NCBI RefSeq assembly: GCF_008711175.1
Contig: NZ_VWNF01000048.1
Span: 124,001-188,000 of the forward strand
DNA length: 64,000 bases
Origin: Nesterenkonia ebinurensis
Lineage (GTDB): Bacteria; Actinomycetota; Actinomycetes; Actinomycetales; Micrococcaceae
Reading direction: 5' to 3'
The notes beneath the pieces were generated by a model. The model was not told the DNA's origin, did no database searches, and was given only the letters and a program-made list of their open reading frames with translations. Below are positions 51,817 through 62,362 of the stretch, one piece after another; position 1 is the stretch's first letter, and every line of letters starts with the position of its first letter. A program made the translations under genes and the position numbers.

Positions 51817-53103
51817 ATGGCTGACTCACGACTGCTGCTGGACGGGACCCGGATCACTGACCACTGGTTGACGGTGCCCCTGGAATGGCGCAATCCCACC
51901 GGTGAGAGCATTCAGGTGTATGCTCGGGAGTTCGTCGGCGCCGAAGTCCTCGCCAAGGGAGAGGTGCATGTCGCAGGACTCCCCTGCCTGCTCTTCCTCC
52001 AGGGCGGACCCGGCGGCAAGGGAAACCGCCCCGCAAAGCTCAGCGGCTGGATGGCGGAGCTGGTCAAGGACTTCCGGATCATCATGCTGGACCAGCGCGG
52101 CACCGGCCTGTCCACACGTCTAGACCGGCATCGGCTGGTGGCACGCGGTACCCCGCAGGAACAGGCCGCATATATGAGAAACTTCCGGGCTGATTCCATT
52201 GTCCAGGACGCCGAGGCGCTGCGCGAGCAGCTGGGCCTCCGTTCCTGGACCGTCTTCGGACAGAGCTACGGCGGATTCTGTACCCTCACCTACCTGTCTT
52301 TCGCCCCGCAGCATCTGGACCGGGCTCTGATCACCGGAGGGCTGGCACCGCTGAGCGGACACGCCGACCGGGTGTACCAGCACACCTACCGGCGCATGAC
52401 CTCCCGCAATGCGGAATACTTCACCAGGTTCCCCGAGGACCGGGAACGGCTCGACGCAGTGATTTCTCATCTGCGACAGAACGATGTTCGTCTCTTTGAC
52501 GGCTCATTGCTGACCGTGGCGCGGCTGCAGATGCTGGGCATGGGACTGGGTGGGAACACCAAGGCTGACTCGCTGCACTACCTGCTGGAGGAGGCGTTCA
52601 CCGATGACCGGCTCTCCGACACGTTCCTGGCCGAGGTCGGTCAGCGACTCAGCTTTGCAGCGAATCCCATGTACGCGGTGATGCATGAGTCCATCTATGG
52701 CATGCCCGGGGAACATGCCACCGGCTGGGCGGCCGAACGGGTACTGGCTGAGTTCCCCGAGTTCTCAGCCGAAACGGATCAGCCTCTGCTGACCGGAGAG
52801 ATGATCTTCCGTGAGCATATCCGGCTGGATCCGGTGCTGGCGCCGCTGTACCAGGCTGCCGAGGCTCTCGCCGCAGTGGATGACTGGGGTCCCCTCTATG
52901 ACCTGGACCAGTTGGCTCGCAATGAGGTGCCCACCGCGGCTTGTGTCTATACCGACGATGTGTTCGTTGACCGGGAGCTGTCCCTGGAGACTGCCAGCCG
53001 CGCAGCAAACCTCTCCGTCTATGAAACCGCAGACTTCCACCACGACGGCATCCACGACGACGGCCCGGCCATCCTCCGCGAACTCCTCAGCCGCACCGAA
53101 TAA
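51817..53103 (+). CDS. Alpha/beta hydrolase, prolyl iminopeptidase-like (S33)
   Basis: A 428-aa cytoplasmic alpha/beta hydrolase. The oxyanion-hole segment LLFLQGGPGGKG (usually HGGPG) and the DQRGTGLST motif mark the proline-iminopeptidase group. The nucleophile is the serine in VFGQSYGGFC, and the catalytic histidine probably that in ADFHHDGIHDDG. Length matches actinobacterial family members (about 420-430 aa), longer than E. coli-type enzymes. Predicted to release N-terminal proline or other residues from peptides. The gene ends eight bases from the convergent uvrB gene. Confidence 0.9.
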   Translation: MADSRLLLDGTRITDHWLTVPLEWRNPTGESIQVYAREFVGAEVLAKGEVHVAGLPCLLFLQGGPGGKGNRPAKLSGWMAELVKDFRIIMLDQRGTGLSTRLDRHRLVARGTPQEQAAYMRNFRADSIVQDAEALREQLGLRSWTVFGQSYGGFCTLTYLSFAPQHLDRALITGGLAPLSGHADRVYQHTYRRMTSRNAEYFTRFPEDRERLDAVISHLRQNDVRLFDGSLLTVARLQMLGMGLGGNTKADSLHYLLEEAFTDDRLSDTFLAEVGQRLSFAANPMYAVMHESIYGMPGEHATGWAAERVLAEFPEFSAETDQPLLTGEMIFREHIRLDPVLAPLYQAAEALAAVDDWGPLYDLDQLARNEVPTAACVYTDDVFVDRELSLETASRAANLSVYETADFHHDGIHDDGPAILRELLSRTE

Positions 53104-53110
53104 CTACTGG

Positions 53111-55246
<2,136 letters not shown>

Positions 55247-55256
55247 GAGCATCAGT

Positions 55257-56366
55257 CTACGGCGTGCGCAGCACCGCCACTGGGTCGCGGGTGGCCGCGT
55301 AGATCGCGGGAATCACTGCGAAGACACAGGCAGCCAGTACGGCCAGCACCGCAGTGCCGGCGGTGAACTCCCAGGGCGGCTGAGCCTCGAAGCTCCGGGC
55401 CATGGCGAGCCCGCCCGCGACACCGGCACCGGCCCCCAGCAGGGCCGGGACCATAGTGCGCAGCAGCACCAGGCCCACGATCACCCCGCGGGAGGCGCCC
55501 AGAGCCCGCCGGCGACCCAGGTCTTTGCGACGGACCAGCACATCGGCCAGCACCACAATAGCCACCAGGAATGCACCCCCGGCCAGTACGCCCAGCAGCA
55601 GGGTGCGGCCAAAAGTGGTGAAATCCCCGGTGAGTTCATCCTGCAACTGGGCCATGGACATCGGCGACTGCACGGTCAGATGATCGGTAGCCGGCGGGTC
55701 CAACAGCTGCAGCACGGCCGACTGGGCTGGGCCGGCATGGTTGGCATCATGCAGCACCACGTGCAGGGTGGTGGCAGCAGGCTGATCAGGGCTGACCGGA
55801 TAGACAATGCCGGCGGTGTAGTCCCCGAACGGGTCGCGCGGGCTGAAAGTTCCCACGATCGCCCAGTCCTCCATAGGATTGCTGGTGGCCTGCTCCACCC
55901 AGCCCACTGGGGCGTCCAGGTTCAACCGGTCCATCGCCTCGGCAGAGACGAGCGCCTCCCCGGGCTGTGGCCAGCGGCCCTCCTCCATGGTGACCACGTT
56001 CTCCAGGTTGCCGTAGATACCCCAGGCCGGGACGCGCTCACCGCCCTCGCCGATCTCCCCGTTGACCACATCGATGGCGGTGATGGTGCCCAGGGCCCGC
56101 TCGGTGCTGGAGAGTGCGCCGGTCTGTCCGATGGTGGCGGCGTTGATCAGCTCATAGGAGTCATGGCTGGGCTCAGTCACGGTGAGCACCCGGGCCCCGG
56201 CGGAGTCCAACCGCTCGTAGAGCTGGGCCTCAGCGGCGGCGGTGCGGCCCACGGTGGCCAGAGTGGCGGCACACATCACTGCCACCAGCAGCACGATCAG
56301 TGCGCTGGGCACTTTGGTGGCCCAGGCGGTATTGGCGGCCTCGCGCAGCAGATTGGGCAGTCTCAC
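55257..56366 (-). CDS. MacB/FtsX-type ABC permease
   Basis: A 369-aa permease with the MacB-like layout: one N-terminal helix (about 19-41), a large extracellular domain (about 45-255), and three C-terminal helices (about 256-285, 300-325, 338-360). The coupling loop [19 protein letters not shown] and the ending [18 protein letters not shown] are typical of the FtsX family. It overlaps the ATPase gene by four bases, and the adaptor gene lies upstream. These form a tripartite-style ABC system that handles extracellular or membrane substrates rather than moving cargo through a pore. Confidence 0.88.
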   Translation of the reverse strand: MRLPNLLREAANTAWATKVPSALIVLLVAVMCAATLATVGRTAAAEAQLYERLDSAGARVLTVTEPSHDSYELINAATIGQTGALSSTERALGTITAIDVVNGEIGEGGERVPAWGIYGNLENVVTMEEGRWPQPGEALVSAEAMDRLNLDAPVGWVEQATSNPMEDWAIVGTFSPRDPFGDYTAGIVYPVSPDQPAATTLHVVLHDANHAGPAQSAVLQLLDPPATDHLTVQSPMSMAQLQDELTGDFTTFGRTLLLGVLAGGAFLVAIVVLADVLVRRKDLGRRRALGASRGVIVGLVLLRTMVPALLGAGAGVAGGLAMARSFEAQPPWEFTAGTAVLAVLAACVFAVIPAIYAATRDPVAVLRTP

Positions 56367-57007
56367 AGGGCCAGCACCTCGTCAGCGAACTCGATGACGA
56401 ACGGGTCGTGGGTGGCGATGACCACGGTGCGGGCGATCTCCCCTAAGCCGGCTGCCGCGGAGAGCGCGTTGAGCACACCTTCGGCATTGGCTTGGTCCAG
56501 GTTGCCGGTGGGCTCATCGGCTAGCACTACAGCGGGGTCGGTAACCAGTGACCGGCAGACCGCCACCCGCTGGGCCTGGCCGCCGGAGATCTCCCCGGGC
56601 TTGTGATCTGCCCGGTGACCCACACCCATCTGGTCAAGCAACTCCCAGCCCTGCTCCTGGGCGGCGCCCTGCTTCCACCCGGCGTAGAGCGCGGGTTCGA
56701 TCACTGAGTCGAGAATGGTGCGAGTGGCATCAAGCACGGAGTCCTGGAACACGAATCCGATGGATTCTGCCCGGATCCGGGAGCGTTCGGCATCGGGCGC
56801 CGCGGAAACGTCCTGGCCGTCCAGTGTGACGGTGCCGCGCAGCGGGGTGAGCATCAGACCCAGCACATAGAGCAGCGTGGACTTGCCGCGCCCTGAGGCT
56901 CCGGTGACGACAGTGACTTTGCCGGGTTCGAAAAAGTAGGAGAGATCATCGAAGAGCTCCTCTCTCCCGCGCCGATACCGGAACGTCAGGTCTTGGATCG
57001 AGAGCAC
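56363..57007 (-). CDS. MacB/LolD-type ABC ATPase
   Basis: A 214-aa ATP-binding protein: Walker A TGASGRGKST, signature ISGGQAQRVAVCRSL, Walker B VVLADEPTGNLDQ and H-loop TVVIATHDPF. All match the MacB/LolD class, which drives mechanotransmission. It starts four bases after the adaptor stop and overlaps the permease gene. Only one permease gene is present, so the transporter should be a permease homodimer. Confidence 0.92.
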   Translation of the reverse strand: MLSIQDLTFRYRRGREELFDDLSYFFEPGKVTVVTGASGRGKSTLLYVLGLMLTPLRGTVTLDGQDVSAAPDAERSRIRAESIGFVFQDSVLDATRTILDSVIEPALYAGWKQGAAQEQGWELLDQMGVGHRADHKPGEISGGQAQRVAVCRSLVTDPAVVLADEPTGNLDQANAEGVLNALSAAAGLGEIARTVVIATHDPFVIEFADEVLAL

Positions 57008-57010
57008 GGC

Positions 57011-58228
57011 TCAGTCCTCGGCTTCCCCAGATTCGTCCTCCGGGTCCGTCTCCTCAGGCGGCGAAGCGTCGTCGTTCTCTATCAGCTCGTCCAGCTCCGG
57101 ATCCTGCTCCTCGCCGGGCTGTTGCTCGGGCTGTGGCTGGCCGGTATCACCACCCTCGCCGAAGACTCGGACCTCATCGCCCTCCTCGATCCCCTCGATA
57201 ATCGCCACCCCCTGGCCGGAGCCGAGGACTTCCACATCAGTCTCACCCTCGCGGGTCTCCACGTAGGTGGCGCCTGCGTCAGAGGTTCGCACTGCGGCCG
57301 CGGGGACCGCGACTCCCTCCACCGGAGGTGTGACCACCACGCTGGAGCGCAGGGACAGCTGCGTATCGGCTGGCAGCTCCTCACAGTGCTCCTTGCAGAC
57401 CTCATCACCCTCCGGGGAGGTGAGGTCATACTCCACCCCGCCGCCGGCCTGCGGGTCACCCTCAGTCACTGAGGCCACCACGGCTTCCCAGGTGTGGTCC
57501 TCAAAGGTGATCTCGATGATGGCGTCCATGGGCACCTGCTGGGCCTGGGAGTCCATGAGCACCATTACGAAGCTGCGATCCCCTGTGGGTGCCTGGATGG
57601 ATTCCTCACCGCCGGCGAGTTCCGCGCCTATCCGGATCTCCTCGCCGAGCTGGATCACGATGGGGCTCTGCGGGACGGCGACCACCTCGCCCAGCGGGAT
57701 TGTGCCGGTCACGGCGACGCCGAGGTCGTCCTGCCAGTCCTCCACGGCGGAGGCGGTCCACTGGTCGTAGCTGCCGGGGGCCTCTCCACTGTCCAGGTAC
57801 CCGGCGTCGATGAGGAACTCCTGGACGGCAGTGACGTCGGGACCGGAGTTCCCCGGTTCCAGATCCCGCCAGAAAGGGCCGTCTGATTCGATGATGCGCA
57901 CTGCGGTGCTGCCCACCCGGTAGGCCATATCTCCATTGTCCAGCTGGCCCTCGTTGGCCTCACGGACGATCCCAGCAAACTGGTTGGTTCCCACCGGGTC
58001 GGAGGGCTGGCGCACCGTGGTGGAGAGGTTCAGCGACCGGCCTACTGATTCATGGGTGGCGGCGGCCCAGATGCCCTGCTCGGCGACTTGCTCATCCGAT
58101 TCGGCTTCAGTTTCACCCAGTGTGGCGGTCCCGGCCCACCAGCCAGCGGCTGCTGCGAGCACGATGGCCACCACCAGCACCGCTATGTTGAGAAACCGCC
58201 TGCGCGGGCGCCGTCGCTGCTCTGCCAT
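57011..58228 (-). CDS. Membrane-anchored adaptor with peptidoglycan-binding domain
   Basis: A 405-aa protein: N-terminal membrane helix (about 14-38), a peptidoglycan-binding PG_binding_1-like domain (SGPDVTAVQEFLIDAGYLDS, then SAVEDWQDDLGVAVTGTI, about 124-170), a HlyD/MacA-like beta region (about 175-350) and an acidic glutamate/proline-rich tail. Similar adaptors accompany MacB-like transporters in Gram-positive bacteria. ATG 58228 is preferred; GTG 58240 is in frame. It heads the three-gene ABC operon and is divergent from the small secreted protein at 58511. Confidence 0.85.
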   Translation of the reverse strand: MAEQRRRPRRRFLNIAVLVVAIVLAAAAGWWAGTATLGETEAESDEQVAEQGIWAAATHESVGRSLNLSTTVRQPSDPVGTNQFAGIVREANEGQLDNGDMAYRVGSTAVRIIESDGPFWRDLEPGNSGPDVTAVQEFLIDAGYLDSGEAPGSYDQWTASAVEDWQDDLGVAVTGTIPLGEVVAVPQSPIVIQLGEEIRIGAELAGGEESIQAPTGDRSFVMVLMDSQAQQVPMDAIIEITFEDHTWEAVVASVTEGDPQAGGGVEYDLTSPEGDEVCKEHCEELPADTQLSLRSSVVVTPPVEGVAVPAAAVRTSDAGATYVETREGETDVEVLGSGQGVAIIEGIEEGDEVRVFGEGGDTGQPQPEQQPGEEQDPELDELIENDDASPPEETDPEDESGEAED

Positions 58229-58381
58229 ACCCTCATTCACTCCTAACCAGTTGTCCGCAACCTACACATGAGCCGAGACTCTTGGCCGTGCACTACACAT
58301 GATTGATACCAACTCGTTGTGGAGATCCCTAAACATGAGGCCCACGCTAAAGCCGTTTCCAGGATCTGCACCAGATCCCTA

Positions 58382-58426
58382 CTGTCCCCTGAAGTCACCA
58401 ATATTCCGATCAACTTCAGGGGACAG
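58382..58426. promoter_or_regulatory. 14-bp inverted repeat upstream of the secreted-protein gene
   Basis: CTGTCCCCTGAAGT (58382-58395) and ACTTCAGGGGACAG (58413-58426) are exact reverse complements around a 17-base spacer. A second short palindrome, GGGGTACCCC, follows at 58433-58442. They lie between the divergent adaptor and secreted-protein genes and could bind the response regulator at 59642 or form an RNA hairpin in the leader. Confidence 0.65.
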
Positions 58427-58510
58427 CGCTGTGGGGTACCCCTGTGGTGGACTGCGAACTACTGGAGATCGGGAGCCAGCCGATCTCAGGACTTGCAGAA
58501 AGGTGTCACC

Positions 58511-58927
58511 ATGTTTAAGGCAACTGCCAAAATCGGAGCAGCACTAGGGGTAGCAGCCCTAACCTCTGTCGGCGCACTGGCTCCTGCGCACGCGGATGAC
58601 AACACTGCGGGTCCTGGTGTGATGCAGATTGAGCCAGCAGGCGACGGGTTCGTGACCTGGAACGGTACGATCCAGTTTTATCCAAGCGATTTGACGTTGT
58701 CCTCAGAGACATACGGCGGAACAACACGGCACCGCTATTACAGCACGGTGCATCAGGAATGGCATCGACCGCTCACATCTGAGGAAACGTGGGTACAGCA
58801 CACCACTCGGCGGGTCCTCAGTTCTGGTAGCTGGGCCGTCCTCTCCCAACTCGATGTGCGCTACGCTGGGGCCTCTTACAGCTGTGACCCCTCACCATGT
58901 GCCGTGGTGAGCCCTGACTCGGGGTAA
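58511..58927 (+). CDS. Small secreted protein of unknown family
   Basis: A 138-aa protein with a clear signal peptide (MFKATAKIGAALGVAALTSV, cleavage predicted after AHA at about residue 30). The mature part of about 108 residues is rich in Thr, Ser, Tyr, Trp and His (ETYGGTTRHRYYSTVHQEWH) and has only two cysteines, close together near the C-terminus (YSCDPSPCAV), perhaps one small disulphide loop. The start is fixed by AAAGGTG six bases upstream; the frame is open from 58319. I do not recognise the family. The setting, divergent from a MacAB-like ABC system and followed by a lipoprotein and two-component genes, resembles bacteriocin or signal-peptide loci. Confidence 0.75.
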   Translation: MFKATAKIGAALGVAALTSVGALAPAHADDNTAGPGVMQIEPAGDGFVTWNGTIQFYPSDLTLSSETYGGTTRHRYYSTVHQEWHRPLTSEETWVQHTTRRVLSSGSWAVLSQLDVRYAGASYSCDPSPCAVVSPDSG

Positions 58928-58929
58928 TT

Positions 58930-59631
58930 ATGCGGCACGCACGTCATGAGAAAGTGGCCGCAATGTTTGTGTGCCTCGGGCTCTTCAGTCTCTCTTGCGC
59001 TAGTAACAGCGAAGAAGCAGAAGAGCACTGGGGCTTTCCAGAGATGACTTTCGAGGAGTTAGTAGAGCTCGAACTTCAGGATCGAGAGCGTAGAGCCGCT
59101 GAACTAGCGCTTCCGGAACTATCTTTTGATCATCTTGTGGAAAAGGAAGTTGAGGTTGTTCGATTCATCTACTGGAGAGAATACGATGAAGTGATGACCG
59201 AATGCCTCAACGATCAAGGTTTCGACCTCGAGGTCGTAGACAACGGCGTCACTTATGGATATCTGCCGGAGGACCAGCAACTTGCAGCTCAAGAAGCAAA
59301 CTTCCTATGCAGAATGAAGTACCCCACAGACCCAAGGAATGCTCAACTAGATCCTCCCGATGAACAGAGACGTGAGCAGTATCGATTGGCAGTCGAAGAG
59401 AGTTATCCGTGCTGGATCGAGGCTGGTTTCGAGATTCCAGAACCCCCCACTTACGAAACGTGGCTGGCAAATTCAGGAACAGATGAGGGCTGGATTCCCA
59501 CCAGCGAGGCGGCAGCAGAGGCTCGGCGCGAGGGCAGTTTGGCGGAGTTCTACAAGCTGGAACCCATCTGCAATGCTGTGGCATATAATTTTGACAGCGT
59601 GATGCCACCACTGCCAGAACCACCTGACTGA
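58930..59631 (+). CDS. Lipoprotein of unknown function
   Basis: A 233-aa protein with a lipobox LFSLSC near residue 23, so membrane-anchored on the outer face after cleavage. The mature part is acidic and mostly helical (FEELVELELQDRERRAAELA) with four cysteines in regions TECLNDQGF, NFLCRMKYP, SYPCWIEAGF and LEPICNAV. The spacing suggests two disulphides. It starts two bases after the secreted-protein stop, so they are one operon. Base composition is lower in G+C than in flanking genes (25 G/C in the 60 bases 59101-59160). Possible roles: immunity or receptor protein for the secreted partner. Confidence 0.78.
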   Translation: MRHARHEKVAAMFVCLGLFSLSCASNSEEAEEHWGFPEMTFEELVELELQDRERRAAELALPELSFDHLVEKEVEVVRFIYWREYDEVMTECLNDQGFDLEVVDNGVTYGYLPEDQQLAAQEANFLCRMKYPTDPRNAQLDPPDEQRREQYRLAVEESYPCWIEAGFEIPEPPTYETWLANSGTDEGWIPTSEAAAEARREGSLAEFYKLEPICNAVAYNFDSVMPPLPEPPD

Positions 59632-59641
59632 GGAAACTTCC

Positions 59642-60316
59642 GTGATCCGGGTACTCGTAGCAGACGACCATCCGCTTGTCAGCGATGGCATCGCTGCGGC
59701 CATAGGTGCTGATCCGACAATGGAGATCATCGCCGTGGTTGATAACGGAGTCGAGGCGGTGAACTACACCAAACACTATGAACCCGACGTGGTTCTCATG
59801 GACATCGATATGCCCGGGAAGAACGGCATCGAAGCGACTGCGGACATCCAGAAGTCCCGTCCTGACATTGCAGTTATCGGACTGTCTGCTCTTGACACAG
59901 GCGACGAAGCCGCACGTGCAGTTCGTGCAGGTGCCGTAGGGTACCTCGACAAGGGACTGGCTGCGGCCGAGCTTCGTACTGCGGTACGCCGCGCACACGA
60001 GGGCGCCCTCATCTTCTCACCCGATGTCGCAAAGCGTCTCATGGTCTGGGAAGTCAGCGACCAGTCAGTTATCCACCAAATCACTGCACGATTAAACCGG
60101 GGTTTTCGAACCACGGAGCACCAGCGCCGGGTACTCGCGGCTTTAGTACGGGGCCTTTCCAACAAAGAGATCGCCATGGAGCTGAATTCCACCGCCGGGT
60201 CCGTGAAAACTCACGTTTCCAGGCTCAAGGAAAAACTCAACGCCGGTTCTCGTGTCGAACTTGCCATGAAAGCCATCCGCCGTGGGCTCGTTGATCCTCC
60301 GTATCGGTCGGCGTAA
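59642..60316 (+). CDS. LuxR/NarL-family response regulator
   Basis: A 224-aa regulator starting at GTG 59642, ten bases after the lipoprotein stop. The receiver has VADDH and phospho-acceptor D54 in VVLMDIDMPGKNG; the lysine is in YLDKGLA. The LuxR helix-turn-helix reads RVLAALVRGLSNKEIAMELN then SVKTHVSRLKEKL. The linker is longer than usual (KRLMVWEVSDQSVIHQITAR). It is co-directional with the secreted protein and lipoprotein and convergent with its likely kinase at 60339. The inverted repeat at 58382 is its best candidate site. Confidence 0.88.
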   Translation: MIRVLVADDHPLVSDGIAAAIGADPTMEIIAVVDNGVEAVNYTKHYEPDVVLMDIDMPGKNGIEATADIQKSRPDIAVIGLSALDTGDEAARAVRAGAVGYLDKGLAAAELRTAVRRAHEGALIFSPDVAKRLMVWEVSDQSVIHQITARLNRGFRTTEHQRRVLAALVRGLSNKEIAMELNSTAGSVKTHVSRLKEKLNAGSRVELAMKAIRRGLVDPPYRSA

Positions 60317-60338
60317 TCTAACTCTACACATTCATTCG

Positions 60339-61493
60339 TCAACACTTCGCGTGTCCTTTGACCTCAAGTCGCCACGAATCCTGGTTCTCGTGTCCGTAAT
60401 CTAGTTTCGCCCCGTAGGCGTCAGCACGGTTTCGAAGTCCTTGCAATCCCATCTGCGTACCTACTTTTATTCGAGCGTTCTCTCCCTCGACTGTGTTCCT
60501 GAGGACAATGTCAACCGCATCGGAGTCCACCGAGATCGAGATGATGCACCGAGCATTTTCAGAACGATCGCCATATTTGATGACATTATTCACTGCTTCG
60601 TCGAGGATCGCACAAATGTTCTCCCTCGCAGAACCGCTGAGTTCACCAGGTTCTCCGCTCATTTCCACCTCAACATCTACACCTAAACTCTCAAGAATGC
60701 CCTGAGAGTTTCTCAGCTGCGCTCTGATGTCTGCCTCGCCTAGAGGAGATTCACCCGACGGAGATTCGCCCAATTCCAATAGGCGCATGATTCGGCGGAG
60801 TTGTTTGTGAGCTGAGCGTGCTCTTTGGAGAATCAGCTCTCGTTTCTCCTCGGCCCGTTTTGATTCCGATGCATCAGTTGCAATAACAGATAGATCGGAC
60901 GCCACGCGATCATGAAGTTCACGGGCCAACAATCTGAAGCGACGTTCATGATCAGAACGCGCTTGAAAGGCGAACTCCTGTGCGCGAAGTCGTTGTTCGC
61001 GCTGGGAGCGAGACATCCAACCAACGAGGTAGGCGACTAGACACAGAGCAACCATGATCGGAACCACCAGCATGCCTGCTTCGCTGTCATCAATCTGCCC
61101 CGCCATGTATAGAGCGATCATCCCTGAGGTTGCAGCAAAGCCTCGTCTGAGCCACGCATCTCCGTAGTTCGCACATACCCCTGTCATCACCACGCAAAAG
61201 ATAACCTGTTCGATTGATATGTAGCCCAGTGTCGCCGTATAGACGTAAGCAACTATGGCACCAGCCGCACCCAGGACCACACCAAAGTTGAGGAGCAACA
61301 GGCCACACGACCAGAGGACATAGCCACGATAGAAAGTCGGCGACAACGGTGGATGGTCCAGGGCGATAACTGCCAGGAAGTGGTACCCAACCCAGAGCAA
61401 TGAAAGAACCGCCAGTGCCGCAATCAACCCTGTAGAGACCTGGGCACCCCTCCACACGCCCAAGCTTCTTGCTGACGAAAGCCCATTACTCAC
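60339..61493 (-). CDS. Sensor histidine kinase, NarL/DesK class
   Basis: A 384-aa kinase with five to six N-terminal membrane helices (about 18-160), a HisKA_3 domain with H194 in LLARELHDRVASD and an ATPase domain with DEAVNNVIKYG (N-box) and GLQGLRNRADAYGA (G-box). The membrane domain has no large extracellular loop, so the signal is probably within or near the membrane. It is convergent with the response-regulator gene, with a 22-base gap. An AT-richer composition matches the neighbouring lipoprotein gene. Confidence 0.85.
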   Translation of the reverse strand: MSNGLSSARSLGVWRGAQVSTGLIAALAVLSLLWVGYHFLAVIALDHPPLSPTFYRGYVLWSCGLLLLNFGVVLGAAGAIVAYVYTATLGYISIEQVIFCVVMTGVCANYGDAWLRRGFAATSGMIALYMAGQIDDSEAGMLVVPIMVALCLVAYLVGWMSRSQREQRLRAQEFAFQARSDHERRFRLLARELHDRVASDLSVIATDASESKRAEEKRELILQRARSAHKQLRRIMRLLELGESPSGESPLGEADIRAQLRNSQGILESLGVDVEVEMSGEPGELSGSARENICAILDEAVNNVIKYGDRSENARCIISISVDSDAVDIVLRNTVEGENARIKVGTQMGLQGLRNRADAYGAKLDYGHENQDSWRLEVKGHAKC

Positions 61494-61685
61494 AGAAAAC
61501 TGTACTTACATTCTCGCACAACCACTCTCGAAAAGGACCGTTTGGTTCATCGCCAAGCGCGCAAATACTGCTATGGAACCAGTCATCTCATCCTCTTCAT
61601 ATTCCTCACAGTTCTTCAGTTTATCATTGAGACTTCGAGAACTTTGTCTATGAAGCTCAACAACTCGTATGGCATCACGCCCGAT

Positions 61686-62288
61686 CTATCGACCATGGCA
61701 GAGGTCCTGCCAGAGCTCATCGATTTGGGCAGTGAGATCCTCTAAGGTGCCGGAGTTCTCGAGGAGGATGTCTGCCACCGCGGCGCGCTGGGCATCGGTG
61801 GCCTGGGCATTGAAGATGCGCTCCGCCTCCTCACGGCTCATTCCACGGGTCTCCTGCAACCGCCGGAGACGCTCTTCCCTGGGTGCTTGAACAACGACGA
61901 CCACATCGAACCTTTCCTGCTGACCGGTCTCTACCAGCAAGGGGATGTCCTCCACCACCACTGAGCCTTCCGGAGCTTTATCTCGGATCTCCGCAGAGGC
62001 TGCACGCACCCGGGGGTGAATGATGGCATTGAGACGAGAACGGGCGGCGTCGTCATTAAAAACGATCCTGCTCAGGGCTTGGCGATCCAGCGCCCCCTCT
62101 GAAGTGAGCACCTGATCACCGAAGGCCTCGACAATCTCAGCCAGGCCTTCTGCCCCGGGGGCCACCGCCTGGTGAGCGAGTTTGTCAGCGTCGATGATGA
62201 CAGCCCCGTGTTCGGCGAGTCGTTGCGAGACCGCGGACTTTCCTGAGGCGATCCCGCCAGTCAGTCCCACAGAGAGAATCTTTGCCAT
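61686..62288 (-). CDS. coaE: Dephospho-CoA kinase
   Basis: A 200-aa CoaE that phosphorylates dephospho-CoA in the last step of coenzyme A synthesis. P-loop GLTGGIASGKSAVSQRLA (8-25), DADKLAHQAV (34-43), the HPRVRAA segment and the lid motif TRGMSREEAERI are all present. Actinobacterial CoaE proteins often carry an extra GrpB-like domain; this one does not. In several Micrococcales coaE lies near uvrB, so the cluster at 55-61.5 kb may have inserted between them. Confidence 0.95.
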   Translation of the reverse strand: MAKILSVGLTGGIASGKSAVSQRLAEHGAVIIDADKLAHQAVAPGAEGLAEIVEAFGDQVLTSEGALDRQALSRIVFNDDAARSRLNAIIHPRVRAASAEIRDKAPEGSVVVEDIPLLVETGQQERFDVVVVVQAPREERLRRLQETRGMSREEAERIFNAQATDAQRAAVADILLENSGTLEDLTAQIDELWQDLCHGR

Positions 62289-62306
62289 ACAGCGATCCTA
62301 CCTACG

Positions 62307-62345
62307 CAGCAGGCCCGCCCCGCGTGATACGGGACGGGCCTGCTG
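62307..62345 (-). terminator. Strong hairpin terminator after the BCCT gene
   Basis: CAGCAGGCCCG and CGGGCCTGCTG form an 11-bp perfect outer stem, extended by CCCG/CGGG with one bulge. It lies 18 bases downstream of the BCCT stop, between that gene and coaE on the same strand. No T-run follows, which is common in high-GC Gram-positives. Confidence 0.75.
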
Positions 62346-62362
62346 TCTGGAACCTAGAAGCC

